DNA from: Bordetella parapertussis
GTDB taxonomy: Bacteria > Pseudomonadota > Gammaproteobacteria > Burkholderiales > Burkholderiaceae_B
Assembly: GCA_945895265.1 (NCBI GenBank)
Contig: CAMDEF010000031.1
Coordinates: 1-47,190 of the forward strand
Direction: 5' to 3'
Length of the DNA stretch: 47,190 bases
Part shown: piece after piece, positions 1 through 8,059 of the stretch
Layout of the letters: each line of letters begins with the position of its first letter
How positions within the stretch are numbered: the stretch's first letter is position 1
Program-made: the position numbers and the translations under genes
Notes under the pieces: model-generated
The model's database searches: none
Seen by the model: only the letters and a program-made list of their open reading frames with translations
What the model was told of the DNA's origin: nothing

Positions 1-212
1 TTTTTTTTATTACCTTCGAATGATTTCGACTCTGTTGGCTAGGTATATTGGCAATTAGCATACTCTGCAGCATGCCGATATTCATCCCCACTTATTGGCT
101 GAGCGTAAAGCCTGTCAATCGTCTCAACACCAACTAACGCAAGACGATAACAATTACGACCAGAAAAAGTCCACGCAAAAATATGGTGGGGAAACAATCG
201 GGCAACTTGGAA

Positions 213-247
213 GCTGCGGGGGTGAAGGCAGCGCTCTACCACTGAGC
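213..247 (-). other. possible tRNA-Val(CAC)-like 5' half remnant
   Basis: Read on the minus strand, 247 to 233 forms a perfect tRNA D-arm (GCTC, loop AGTGGTA, GAGC). It is followed by CTGCC and a TTCACCC loop that would present anticodon CAC. The 3' side of the anticodon stem is imperfect (CCGCAG rather than GGCAG), and no T-arm (GGTTCGA) or CCA end follows, so it cannot be a working tRNA. It lies six bases beyond the ccdB stop. It could be a relic of an integration site or a chance match. Confidence 0.3.
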
Positions 248-253
248 ACACAT

Positions 254-571
254 TCAAAACCCATGAAAAAGTCGGTCTATTGCTAGCGTAATGCGATCAG
301 TCTCTTTCTTTAGATTTAATACGGGGCTTTTTAAGATCTTGCGGGGCACTGCTGCCATTTTTGGTGTTTCTAACAAGCAACTAACTCCGTCAATCAAAAA
401 TGCGGGGATCAGATCTTCAGGCAATCGAACTGCAGCAAAAGACTCTCGCAAACGGAGGGGGATGACGATGCAAGTGTCAAGGTTCTCTAATAAGTCTGCC
501 TGCACGTTTAGCAAAAACGGCGTTGTATTTGAATGAGCGCTTGGGTTTCTGTAAACGTCATACCGCGCCAT
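254..571 (-). CDS. ccdB: CcdB family type II toxin
   Basis: Predicted 105-residue CcdB-type toxin. In characterised members this small protein poisons DNA gyrase (GyrA) and is neutralised by CcdA. Family marks are an N-terminal MARYDVYRN strand, a central VIPLR segment, a LIDGVSCLLETPKMAAVP segment (the D-G...M-x-A-V-P pattern) and the C-terminal IDRLFHGF tail, which matches the functionally important C-terminus of F-plasmid CcdB. I chose the ATG at 571 because it shares one base with the ccdA stop (TGATG) and gives the usual length; an upstream in-frame ATG at 586 would add five residues inside ccdA. It is co-transcribed as the second gene after the antitoxin. The tail residues look intact, so it is probably functional or recently so. 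Confidence 0.88.
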   Translation of the reverse strand: MARYDVYRNPSAHSNTTPFLLNVQADLLENLDTCIVIPLRLRESFAAVRLPEDLIPAFLIDGVSCLLETPKMAAVPRKILKSPVLNLKKETDRITLAIDRLFHGF

Positions 572-816
572 CAAAAAGTTCTCCACTGGTCGAGCGGCAA
601 GCCTACATTCTCAATCTCTGCGTTGAAAGCCGAGACAAATTCTGCGTGTTCAGCTTTCCAGCGCCGTTCTTTTTCTTGCCGGATGAGTTCGCGCAGGAAC
701 CCGTCGCATGCTTTTGAAATATTGATCCCCAGTTTTTTTGCCTCTGCTAAAACGTCTGCAGATAATGTAAGGTTGGTGTGGCGCTTATTAGACGCAGTAT
801 CCATTGCAATGACCAT
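571..816 (-). CDS. ccdA: CcdA family type II antitoxin
   Basis: Predicted 81-residue antitoxin. The N-terminal half (NKRHTNLTLSADVLAEAKKLGIN) resembles the ribbon-helix-helix DNA-binding part of CcdA, and the C-terminal half, rich in charged residues (RQEKERRWKAEHAEFVSAFN), is the flexible toxin-wrapping tail. It lies directly upstream of ccdB with a one-base TGATG junction, as expected for translational coupling. Family members autorepress their own promoter together with CcdB. A second start at 804 (MDTASNK) is possible, but neither start has a strong ribosome binding site. Confidence 0.88.
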   Translation of the reverse strand: MVIAMDTASNKRHTNLTLSADVLAEAKKLGINISKACDGFLRELIRQEKERRWKAEHAEFVSAFNAEIENVGLPLDQWRTF

Positions 817-859
817 ATATGAGCTCTATTTCTCAAGGAATCATTATTTATACGTATTA

Positions 860-865
860 ATTATA
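860..865 (-). promoter_or_regulatory. candidate -10 box of the ccdAB promoter
   Basis: The minus strand reads TATAAT at 865-860, about 40 bases upstream of the ccdA start, in an AT-rich stretch with partly symmetric TATACGTAT/ATTATACATA words. No good -35 hexamer is visible. The symmetric words could be the CcdAB operator. Confidence 0.35.
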
Positions 866-961
866 CATATCTCTAGCACGTATAAAACCACTCATATAAA
901 GACATAAATATTGCGCAAGGTCACTCGCCCGCATTGGTCCGCAATCAGGACCGGCGCCCAT

Positions 962-1150
962 TCACCTCAAAGACCGCAAGAGCGTTGGGATAGACAGGCC
1001 AAAGACAAAGCTTAGGGCCATGATCCCTAACAAGCCCAAAATCCAAAGAACATATTTATGCGAACTTTTCAGAACGGAGACGTCAACATACAAGTCAGAA
1101 GATTTAGCTCTGCAACTATCAATATTGGCCAGAGAATTAAACGTACTCAT
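962..1150 (-). CDS. hypothetical small membrane protein
   Basis: An ORF of 62 codons encoding a polar N-terminal part of about 33 residues followed by one clear transmembrane segment (YVLWILGLLGIMALSFVFGL) and a short basic tail. A GAGAG motif about nine bases upstream of the ATG could serve as ribosome binding site. I do not recognise a family. It stands alone between ccdA and a divergent enolase-superfamily gene, in an AT-rich stretch otherwise lacking convincing genes (817-961 and 1151-1388 hold only probable promoter sequence). It may be a real small protein or a chance ORF. Confidence 0.35.
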   Translation of the reverse strand: MSTFNSLANIDSCRAKSSDLYVDVSVLKSSHKYVLWILGLLGIMALSFVFGLSIPTLLRSLR

Positions 1151-1388
1151 TGCGCATCTCTCATAATTGAATATCTGAATTAAACCGCCTCCAAGCCTCT
1201 ACTGTGAGTCGACGCAAAGTCAAACGCAATAGACTGGCCCAAACTCTTACAAACACTTACATAAGCCTGCTGAAAGTGGCCATAAACTAGCGCTAATTGT
1301 CTAACAACAAAGCAAGCCAAGCCAGGCATCCCATCCCACCCAAAATCGGCCATAATCCTAGTCAAACAACATTGATACGAGACAAGCC

Positions 1389-2537
1389 TTGAAAATTACC
1401 GCAATCACTGCAATTCCCTTGTCCTTTCGTCTTGATCAGGGCAAAACGGTCACGATGGGGATTGGCAGCACGACCAAGCGCGACACGATTATTGTTCGGG
1501 TCGAAACCTCTGAAGGCATTACGGGGTACGGCGAAGCCCACCCTGGCCGCAGCCCTGGGGCCGTGGTCAGCCTAATTCACAATACGCTGGCCCCCATGCT
1601 GATCGGCATGAAAGCGACCGACGTCATTGGCGTCTGGAAGCGCGTGCATCGCATGCAACTTTCAAGTCATGGGGTGGGTTCAGGCGCCTCACTGGGCTTA
1701 TCGGGCATCGACATGGCACTTTGGGATATTCGCGGCAAAGCTGCCAAGATGCCTTTGTATGAGTTGCTGGGCGGCAGCAAGCGCCGTTTGCCTGCCTACG
1801 CCGGCGGCATCTCGTTAGGCTATCAACCGAAAGAATCCCTCGCAGAAGAAGCTCAAGAGTATGTGGCGCGGGGCTATAAAGCGATCAAGCTCAGGCTTGG
1901 CGATTCGGCGAAGGCCGATATCGAACGCGTACTGCACGTACGCAAGGTACTGGGCGACGATATTGATATTTTGACTGATGCCAACACTGCCTACACCTTG
2001 GCTGACGTTCGACGTGTATTGCCTGTGCTGGCAGACATCAAAGCCGGTTGGCTTGAAGAGCCCTTTGCCTGTAACGATTTCTCGTCTTATCGCGAAGCGG
2101 CAAAGATTACGTCGCTGGTGCCGATCGCAGTTGGCGAAAACCATTATGGCCGCTTTGAATTTGCGCAATTACGCGAAGCGGGTGCCGTGCAGATCTGGCA
2201 GCCCGATTTGTCAAAATGCGGCGGCATCACCGAAGGTCTAGCCATTGCAGCCATGGCCTCAGCCTATCGTATCCCCATGCATACGCATAGCTCGGCCACT
2301 GGCATCAACCATGCTGCCACCATTCACTTTATGGCAGCCATTGAAAATTCAGGCTACTTTGAGGCTTGCGTATCGCACTTTAATCCCTTGCGCGATATGT
2401 TTGGCACCACCTTTGAGATCGGTGCAGATGGTTGCGTTGAGCCGCTCGACAAGCCTGGGATTGGGCTTGAGATTGATGAAGCATTGTTTGCCAAGTACCC
2501 GCTGATTGATGGACCTGGCTATGTAGTGAAATTCTAG
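1389..2537 (+). CDS. mandelate racemase/muconate lactonizing enzyme family protein
   Basis: Enolase-superfamily enzyme of 382 residues, expected to abstract the alpha proton of a carboxylate substrate bound to Mg2+ (acid-sugar dehydratase or racemase/cycloisomerase type). The capping domain covers roughly residues 1-130 and the barrel follows. Visible active-site marks are K167-x-R169 (IKLRLGD), metal ligands D197 (LTDAN), E223 (LEEP) and E250 (GEN), then D273 (QPDLSKCGG) paired with H298/H300 (MHTHSS). This Asp-His pairing is typical of the mandelate racemase subgroup. The second base position is Arg rather than Lys. The start is TTG with only a weak GAGA upstream, but the N-terminus MKITAITAIP is typical of the family. 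It is followed by a Bug binding protein and a second family member. The substrate cannot be named from sequence. Confidence 0.88.
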   Translation: MKITAITAIPLSFRLDQGKTVTMGIGSTTKRDTIIVRVETSEGITGYGEAHPGRSPGAVVSLIHNTLAPMLIGMKATDVIGVWKRVHRMQLSSHGVGSGASLGLSGIDMALWDIRGKAAKMPLYELLGGSKRRLPAYAGGISLGYQPKESLAEEAQEYVARGYKAIKLRLGDSAKADIERVLHVRKVLGDDIDILTDANTAYTLADVRRVLPVLADIKAGWLEEPFACNDFSSYREAAKITSLVPIAVGENHYGRFEFAQLREAGAVQIWQPDLSKCGGITEGLAIAAMASAYRIPMHTHSSATGINHAATIHFMAAIENSGYFEACVSHFNPLRDMFGTTFEIGADGCVEPLDKPGIGLEIDEALFAKYPLIDGPGYVVKF

Positions 2538-2649
2538 GGCTACAACGACGCGTCTACTGCATACTTAACTTGAAAGACAAAGAGCTACCGCTGCATCATA
2601 TTGACGCTTAACAATTACAACAAAACTTCTCTCATTAACCGGAGGCATC

Positions 2650-3624
2650 ATGTTTAAAACTGTTGCAAAATTTTTCGCACTGCTCATTGCTGCTCTTGCA
2701 ATGATCGCGCCGACACACGCGCAAACATTTCCAGAACGCTCAGTCAAAATCGTTGTGCCCTACCCACCCGGTGCCTTTAACGATTCACTGGCTCGCATGT
2801 CTAGCGAGAAGCTCACCAAGCTTTGGAACCAAACCGTTGTGGTTGAAAATAAGCCCGGTGGCAACACCACCATTGGGAATAACTACGTGGCCAAGTCGGC
2901 TGGTGACGGCTACACGATTTTAGTTACGCCGCTACCCTTCTCGGCCTTACCGGCCCTGTACGGAAAAAAACTTCCCTACGATGCACTGAACGATTTTCAA
3001 GCGCTGATTTTGGCTGGTGTGGCCAATAACGTACTGGCGACTCGCAAAGGCCTTGGTATTAAAGACGTCAATGAGTTAATTGCCTATTCTAAAAAGAATC
3101 CGGGCAAACTCAATTACGGCTCAACCGGCTCTGGCTCGTCAAACCATCTGTCGATGGAACTACTGATGAGTATGACTGGCATCAAACTCACGCACGTGCC
3201 CTACAAAGGCAGCGCCCCCGCAGTGGCAGCGCTGATGGCGGGTGAAATCGACGTACTCTTTGACAATATCCCAAACATTCTTGGGCAAATCAAAGCGGGC
3301 ACTGTGACAGCGATTGCGGTCACAGGCTTAAAACCTTCGCCACTTTTACCTGGCATCCCAACAGTTGCTGAAACCGGCGCCCCTGGTTTTGAAGTGAACG
3401 TCTGGTTTGGCATGCAAGTGCCTGCAGCAACACCCAAAGCAGTTGTGGCTCAGGTTAATCGTCAACTCGCTGCAATCTTTCGCGAACCCGACATTACCAA
3501 ACGCTTTACGGATGCGGGCGTCGCTGTGGTGGCTAGCACGCCTGAAGAATTCAGCGCCTTGCTCAAAAGCGAAGTCGCCAAGTGGGGCAAAGTTGTTCAA
3601 GACGCGAATATTAAGCTCGAGTGA
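2650..3624 (+). CDS. Bug/TctC family tripartite tricarboxylate-type substrate-binding protein
   Basis: Periplasmic solute-binding protein of 324 residues. It has an N-terminal Sec signal (KTVAKFFALLIAALAMIAPTHA, cleavage near residue 24-25) followed by the family opening FPERSVKIVVPYPPGAFND, and later THVPYKGSAPAVAALMAGEID and FEVNVWFGMQVPA. Bug proteins bind carboxylates, usually through contacts to two water molecules and main chain rather than charged residues. A GGAGG ribosome binding site lies just before the ATG. No TctA/TctB membrane partners are nearby, which is common for this expanded family in Burkholderiales. Its position between two enolase-superfamily enzymes suggests that it captures their substrate, such as an acid sugar or hydroxy-acid. 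Confidence 0.93.
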   Translation: MFKTVAKFFALLIAALAMIAPTHAQTFPERSVKIVVPYPPGAFNDSLARMSSEKLTKLWNQTVVVENKPGGNTTIGNNYVAKSAGDGYTILVTPLPFSALPALYGKKLPYDALNDFQALILAGVANNVLATRKGLGIKDVNELIAYSKKNPGKLNYGSTGSGSSNHLSMELLMSMTGIKLTHVPYKGSAPAVAALMAGEIDVLFDNIPNILGQIKAGTVTAIAVTGLKPSPLLPGIPTVAETGAPGFEVNVWFGMQVPAATPKAVVAQVNRQLAAIFREPDITKRFTDAGVAVVASTPEEFSALLKSEVAKWGKVVQDANIKLE

Positions 3625-3760
3625 AGGGTGCCCGCAGGACCTCGCAAGGGGTAGTGGATATTGCCCTCGACGCGGTCTGACCAGTCAAGTATTGTGAAGA
3701 AAAACCTTTGAGTCACCAAGTCAATTACCCCGGTCTGAACGCTAGGGTTTCACGAGCAAA

Positions 3761-4873
3761 ATGATGAAAATTCAAGAGGTCACCCTCACCTTGTTTAGCT
3801 GGGATGATATCCCTGCAACAAGCTATGGCGCGCACACGGGTCGTTTCTCGGGCGGCAGCAAGCTTGGCCTGCTCGCCATCACCACCGATCAAGGGATTAC
3901 AGGTCACGCTTTTTTAGGCTCAGCGTTTTATCCTGCCGATATGGATGGCGCAAGCTTGATTAAGTATCTCAAGCCGATTCTGCTCAATCAAAATCCGCTT
4001 GACCGTGAACGTCTCTATAAGGCGATGTGGAAGCGCGTTCGCACCACGACCGCGCGCGCCATTGGTGCAATGGACGTCGCACTTTGGGACATCGCCGGAA
4101 AAATCGCCGGCCTGCCAATTCATCAACTGCTAGGCTCTTATCGTGATCGCATTCCGGCTTACATCAGCTCAGCCGTGTTGGCGGCTCCAGAGGCGTATGC
4201 CGAAGAAGCGCAACACTACAAGTCACTGAACATGGCCGCCTACAAAATTCATCCGCCGCAAATCTGGCAAGATGATATCAAGGTGTGTGAAGCTGTGCGC
4301 AAGGCAGTCGGAGACGACTATACCTTGATGCTGGATTCGGTCTGGAGCTACGACTACCCCGCCGCCTTGCGGGTTGGTCAGGCAATCGAAGCGCTTGGCT
4401 TTTATTGGTACGAAGATCCGTTAGCCGATACTGATATCTATAATTACATTGAACTGAAAAAGCACCTGAGCATCCCAATCATGGCCACCGAATATCCAGC
4501 GGGCGGTTTGGATTCATACGCACCTTGGATTAAAGAACGCGCCACCGATTTCTTACGTGGCGACGTCGCAGTAAAGGGTGGCATTACCACCTTGATCAAG
4601 ACTGCGCATTTAGCTGAAGCCTTTCATTTAAATTACGAAGTGCACCACGGTGGTAACTCGCTCAATAACTTCGCGAATTTACACGTGATCATGGCGCTTC
4701 AAAACACCGAACTTTTTGAAGTGCTGTTACCAGCCGAATCTCAAAAGTATGGGCTTTTGCAAGATATCGAAATTGATGCGCAAGGCATGATTCATGCACC
4801 CATGGCACCGGGTCTTGGCGCGCAAATCGATTTTGAACTGATCAAAAGAAAGACACTGGGGGTGTTGACGTAA
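3761..4873 (+). CDS. enolase superfamily (mandelate racemase-type) dehydratase/racemase
   Basis: A second, clearly different MR/MLE family enzyme of 370 residues. Visible positions are K162-x-H164 (YKIHPP), metal ligands D192 (MLDS), E218 (YEDP) and E244 (ATEYP), then D268 (RGDVAVKGGIT) and H295/H296 (EVHHGGN), with E320 near the C-terminal side. The Asp-His dyad places it with the mandelate racemase subgroup. A His at the second position of the K-x-K motif is unusual and suggests one-sided base chemistry, as in acid-sugar dehydratases. Start choice between the two adjacent ATGs is uncertain. It lies 136 bases downstream of the Bug gene on the same strand. It converges on dnaQ across a 97-base gap with no clear terminator. 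Confidence 0.87.
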   Translation: MMKIQEVTLTLFSWDDIPATSYGAHTGRFSGGSKLGLLAITTDQGITGHAFLGSAFYPADMDGASLIKYLKPILLNQNPLDRERLYKAMWKRVRTTTARAIGAMDVALWDIAGKIAGLPIHQLLGSYRDRIPAYISSAVLAAPEAYAEEAQHYKSLNMAAYKIHPPQIWQDDIKVCEAVRKAVGDDYTLMLDSVWSYDYPAALRVGQAIEALGFYWYEDPLADTDIYNYIELKKHLSIPIMATEYPAGGLDSYAPWIKERATDFLRGDVAVKGGITTLIKTAHLAEAFHLNYEVHHGGNSLNNFANLHVIMALQNTELFEVLLPAESQKYGLLQDIEIDAQGMIHAPMAPGLGAQIDFELIKRKTLGVLT

Positions 4874-4970
4874 CAGGTTTTTTCAAGCGTCCCTCAGGCC
4901 CGCGTAAGACGATTACTGCAAACCAATTGACCGTCGTCGTACGTTACTAAAAAATACCATTTGCAAGCGA

Positions 4971-5702
4971 TCAGGTCTTAATCTCATCGATTTGTGTCGC
5001 TTCATATTGCCGCCAGACGCAAGCCCCTCTAGCAGCTTTGTCTAAAGCGGCGAGATATTTTTCGTGTGCAAATAGGTCATCGGCACTCGGCAAAATAACC
5101 GGCAAAGTCAACGCTTCAAGTCGCTGCTCGTTGGCGGCCACGCTGGCAGTTTCTGGCACGTCAAAGTTGTCGATCATCAAGCTGTCTTGGCCGCGCGTCA
5201 TGGCTAGCCAAACTTCAGCGAGTAGCCGTGAATCTAACAGCGCGCCATGCAACTGCCGGTGTGCGTTAGACACCCCATAGCGGTCACATAACGCATCAAG
5301 AGAATTACGCTTGCCCGGGTGCAAGGTTTTTGCGTGTGCAAGAGAATCGGTGACGCCCGAGCAAACATTCGTGACGGGTTCACGATCGATTCGCTTGAGC
5401 TCGGCGTTTAAAAACTTTAAGTCGAATGGCGCGTTGTGAATGATGAGTTCAGCACCCTCGATAAAGGCTAAAAATTCGTCGACCTGCTCTTCAAAACGCG
5501 GCTTCGTTGATAAAAAGTCTGTCGTCAATCCATGCACCTCAAGCGCCCCCGGATCGCTATCGCGGCCAGGGTTCAGATACGTATGAAAATCGCGGCCAGT
5601 GATACCGCGGTTGAGTACCTCAATTGCTCCGATTTCAACGATACGATGCCCATAAGCAGGGTCAAGGCCTGTCGTTTCAGTATCGAGAATAATCCAGCGC
5701 AT
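4971..5702 (-). CDS. dnaQ: DNA polymerase III epsilon subunit (3'-5' exonuclease)
   Basis: The proofreading exonuclease of the replicative polymerase, 243 residues. DEDDh motifs are complete: Exo I D7-x-E9 (LDTETTG), Exo II D94 (HNAPFDLKFLN) and Exo III H152 to D157 (HGALLDS). The C-terminal third beyond about residue 185 corresponds to the linker and polymerase alpha-binding region, as in E. coli epsilon (243 residues). It lies downstream of rnhA on the same strand. This matches the dnaQ-rnhA neighbourhood seen in many proteobacteria, although in E. coli the two genes are divergent. Essential housekeeping role in replication fidelity. Confidence 0.95.
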   Translation of the reverse strand: MRWIILDTETTGLDPAYGHRIVEIGAIEVLNRGITGRDFHTYLNPGRDSDPGALEVHGLTTDFLSTKPRFEEQVDEFLAFIEGAELIIHNAPFDLKFLNAELKRIDREPVTNVCSGVTDSLAHAKTLHPGKRNSLDALCDRYGVSNAHRQLHGALLDSRLLAEVWLAMTRGQDSLMIDNFDVPETASVAANEQRLEALTLPVILPSADDLFAHEKYLAALDKAARGACVWRQYEATQIDEIKT

Positions 5703-5860
5703 AGTTTGGGTGACCTAAAAAGGGCGAGCGAACGAAAGGTAATCGCTGAATAAAAAAGTGCAAATCTACTGTAAACGGTCGGCTAGCAAAGCGTGGAACC
5801 TTCCGTGCGTTCAAACAATCCGAACCGATACTTCAACTATAGCGTGAGCGGCGCGTTATC

Positions 5861-6313
5861 TCACATCCGCGATCGCGCATCCTCAACCCCACGGTTGGCC
5901 AGCAAGTCGGCCCGCTCGTTGCCCGGGTCTCCGGCGTGGCCCTTGACCCAATGCCAAGTAATGTCATGCTGGGCGACTAAACCGTCTAGCAACAACCACA
6001 AGTCAGCATTTTTTACGGGTTTTTTGTCGGCCGTGCGCCAGCCGCGCTGCTTCCAACCGTGAATCCACTCGGTCATCCCCTTCATGACGTATTGCGAGTC
6101 GATGTGCAGGGTCACTTTGCAAGGGCGCGTCAGGGCACGCAAGGCCTCAATCACGGCCATCAGTTCCATACGGTTGTTGGTGGTTAATGGTTCGCCGCCG
6201 TGCAGCGTTTTTTCAACGTTGCCGCGCTTTAACAAAACACCCCAACCGCCCGGGCCCGGATTGCCTTTGCATGCGCCATCTGTCCAAATTTCTACGGTGT
6301 CTTCAGTATTCAT
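5861..6313 (-). CDS. rnhA: ribonuclease HI
   Basis: A 150-residue ribonuclease HI that cleaves the RNA strand of RNA/DNA hybrids with Mg2+. Catalytic residues are all present: D12 ([11 protein letters not shown]), E50 (NNRMEL), D72 (HIDSQYV), H126 (KGHAG) and D136 (NERAD). The basic handle segment around residues 82-98 ([17 protein letters not shown]) is the substrate-binding protrusion found in the type 1 bacterial enzyme. It lies between the methyltransferase gene and dnaQ, separated from dnaQ by about 158 bases with no further gene visible. Confidence 0.96.
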   Translation of the reverse strand: MNTEDTVEIWTDGACKGNPGPGGWGVLLKRGNVEKTLHGGEPLTTNNRMELMAVIEALRALTRPCKVTLHIDSQYVMKGMTEWIHGWKQRGWRTADKKPVKNADLWLLLDGLVAQHDITWHWVKGHAGDPGNERADLLANRGVEDARSRM

Positions 6314-6431
6314 GACAAGTTTCTTAAGATTAATGTTCTCGCCACCACAAAGAGCGAGGCGTAGTCGAGCGCATCCTGTTATTCGCGCTATTTATCCTTC
6401 GCCTGTTCGGGGAGGATTTTCTTGCATTCGG

Positions 6432-7223
6432 CTAAACAGAGTCGTCCAGCGACTTTGAGTGGGTCTTTTGCTGCAACGTTGCGCCAGCGGTCTGGCGTGC
6501 ACCTTTGCGCACCGCCGCGGCAGTTTTCCAACGCGGCTTAATCAGTCGCATGCCAGCCACGCGCTTCACAGCTGAAACAACATAGACAGCGCCACAGACC
6601 GGCCACCAACGGTTGCCGGCCGCCTCGGCAAACGCAAAGCGATCCAGCCATTTTTGTGAGCGAAGTGGGGGAACATAACAGCCAAAGTGCCCTAACTCGA
6701 TTTCAAACGACAACAACTTGAGCCAATCCTTCAACCGGGGCAGCGACACCTGGGCCTGAACAGGTCGCGGTAACCAAGGTGCCAAATATGGGATTCGATG
6801 GCGTACGCCCCAAAGACTCCAGGGGTTAAACCCTGAAATAACGACCCGGCCTTCAGGCACTAGAACACGCTCAACTTCGCGCAAGACTTGATGTGGGTGA
6901 GCACTTGCTTCTAAGCCGTGTGGCAATAATAAAAGGTCTACACTTTGGGAGTCAAAAGGCAAGAACTCTGGTTCAGCCAATACCATGCCCGCCCAATCTG
7001 TCGCAGGTAACAGCGGCAACTCTGCACCGGCGTAGGCCTTAAAGGGCATACGGTTGGCGCGTAAAAGGTCAAGATTAGGTTGCCCCAGTTGCAACGCGTG
7101 ATAGCCAAACACGTCGGCGACCATCTTATCGAAGCAGGTTTGCTCAAAGCGCTGCACATACTGACCGAGTTCGCTCTGTCGCCACTGCTCAAAGTCTACA
7201 ATAGGGGATTGTGGTTTAGACAC
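6432..7223 (-). CDS. class I SAM-dependent methyltransferase (YafS-like)
   Basis: A 263-residue Rossmann-type methyltransferase related to the Methyltransf_11 group. The SAM-binding part is divergent at motif I; the clearest family segments are DLLLLPHGLEASAHPHQVLREVERVLVPEGRVVISGFNP-like text around residues 95-135 (motifs IV-V, with a PEG turn). In E. coli, yafS sits between gloB and the rnhA/dnaQ pair, and the same order is seen here, so I infer it is the yafS equivalent. Its substrate is unknown. The start is a GTG at 7223, only 12 bases from the divergent gloB start. The basic C-terminus (KPRWKTAAAVRKGARQ) is likely disordered. Confidence 0.85.
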   Translation of the reverse strand: MSKPQSPIVDFEQWRQSELGQYVQRFEQTCFDKMVADVFGYHALQLGQPNLDLLRANRMPFKAYAGAELPLLPATDWAGMVLAEPEFLPFDSQSVDLLLLPHGLEASAHPHQVLREVERVLVPEGRVVISGFNPWSLWGVRHRIPYLAPWLPRPVQAQVSLPRLKDWLKLLSFEIELGHFGCYVPPLRSQKWLDRFAFAEAAGNRWWPVCGAVYVVSAVKRVAGMRLIKPRWKTAAAVRKGARQTAGATLQQKTHSKSLDDSV

Positions 7224-7235
7224 GGGTTCTCAAAA

Positions 7236-8054
7236 ATGAATAAAACTCAACACCGACTTGATTTCGTACAGCCTTGCACAGGCATCTCTCCGATCTCGGC
7301 CTTTAGCGACAACTATATCTGGTTAGTCTCTAACGGTCGCCAAGCCTTGGTAGTTGATCCTGGTCAAGCCCAGCCAGTATTGAAGGTTCTAAAAGAACTG
7401 CAACTCTCATTGAACGCTATTTTACTCACCCATCACCACGACGACCACGTTGGCGGGGTTGCTGAACTAGTGGCACAAACGGGTGCCAAGGTTTGGGGGC
7501 CCGCTGGCGAGGTCTTGCCGGTGTGCGACGTAGCGTTGGTCGAAGGCGACACCTTCGAAGATACGTCGCTTGAGATAAAACTCTCGGTTTTGGATATTCC
7601 TGGCCACACTGGGGGGCATATTGCATTTTTTGGAACTTTCGGCACCACCCCAGTTGTGTTTTGTGGCGATACACTCTTTGCAGCAGGCTGTGGGCGCGTA
7701 TTTGAAGGAACCCCCGCTATGATGGAAGCGTCGCTGGCAAAACTGGCAGCACTGCCGGTGGACTCGAGGGTTTACTGCGCCCACGAGTACACACTGTCAA
7801 ACATGCGCTGGGCCTGTGAGGTTGAACCTGATAATGTTGCACTACAGAGCTGGCAAGAACACGCCAGCGAGCAGCGTCGGTTAAATCAGCCTACCCTTCC
7901 CAGCTCGATCGAACTTGAGTTGGCCTGTAATCCGTTTTTGCGCGTGCGGCAGCCCAGTATTGTGCAGGCCGCCACCAACTGGGCGCAACGCGAACTCACC
8001 ACCCCGGTTGAGGTATTCGCGGCGCTCAGAGAGTGGAAAAACAACTTCCGTTGA
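7236..8054 (+). CDS. gloB: hydroxyacylglutathione hydrolase (glyoxalase II)
   Basis: Metallo-beta-lactamase-fold thioesterase that hydrolyses S-D-lactoylglutathione to D-lactate and glutathione in methylglyoxal detoxification; 272 residues. The binuclear metal motif T-H66-x-H68-x-D70-H71 (THHHDDHVGG), the GHTGGHIA segment and FCGDTLFAAGCGR are characteristic of GloB, as is the C-terminal region with HEYTLSNMRWA. I set the start at the ATG at 7236 (MNKTQHRLDF); a longer frame from 7080 would run through the divergent methyltransferase gene. It is followed after five bases by mltD. Confidence 0.95.
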   Translation: MNKTQHRLDFVQPCTGISPISAFSDNYIWLVSNGRQALVVDPGQAQPVLKVLKELQLSLNAILLTHHHDDHVGGVAELVAQTGAKVWGPAGEVLPVCDVALVEGDTFEDTSLEIKLSVLDIPGHTGGHIAFFGTFGTTPVVFCGDTLFAAGCGRVFEGTPAMMEASLAKLAALPVDSRVYCAHEYTLSNMRWACEVEPDNVALQSWQEHASEQRRLNQPTLPSSIELELACNPFLRVRQPSIVQAATNWAQRELTTPVEVFAALREWKNNFR

Positions 8055-8059
8055 AGCCC

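Noticed and set aside
1180..1365. 61-codon minus-strand ORF
   Set aside because: No family, no ribosome binding site, and it occupies the expected promoter region of the divergent enolase-superfamily gene.
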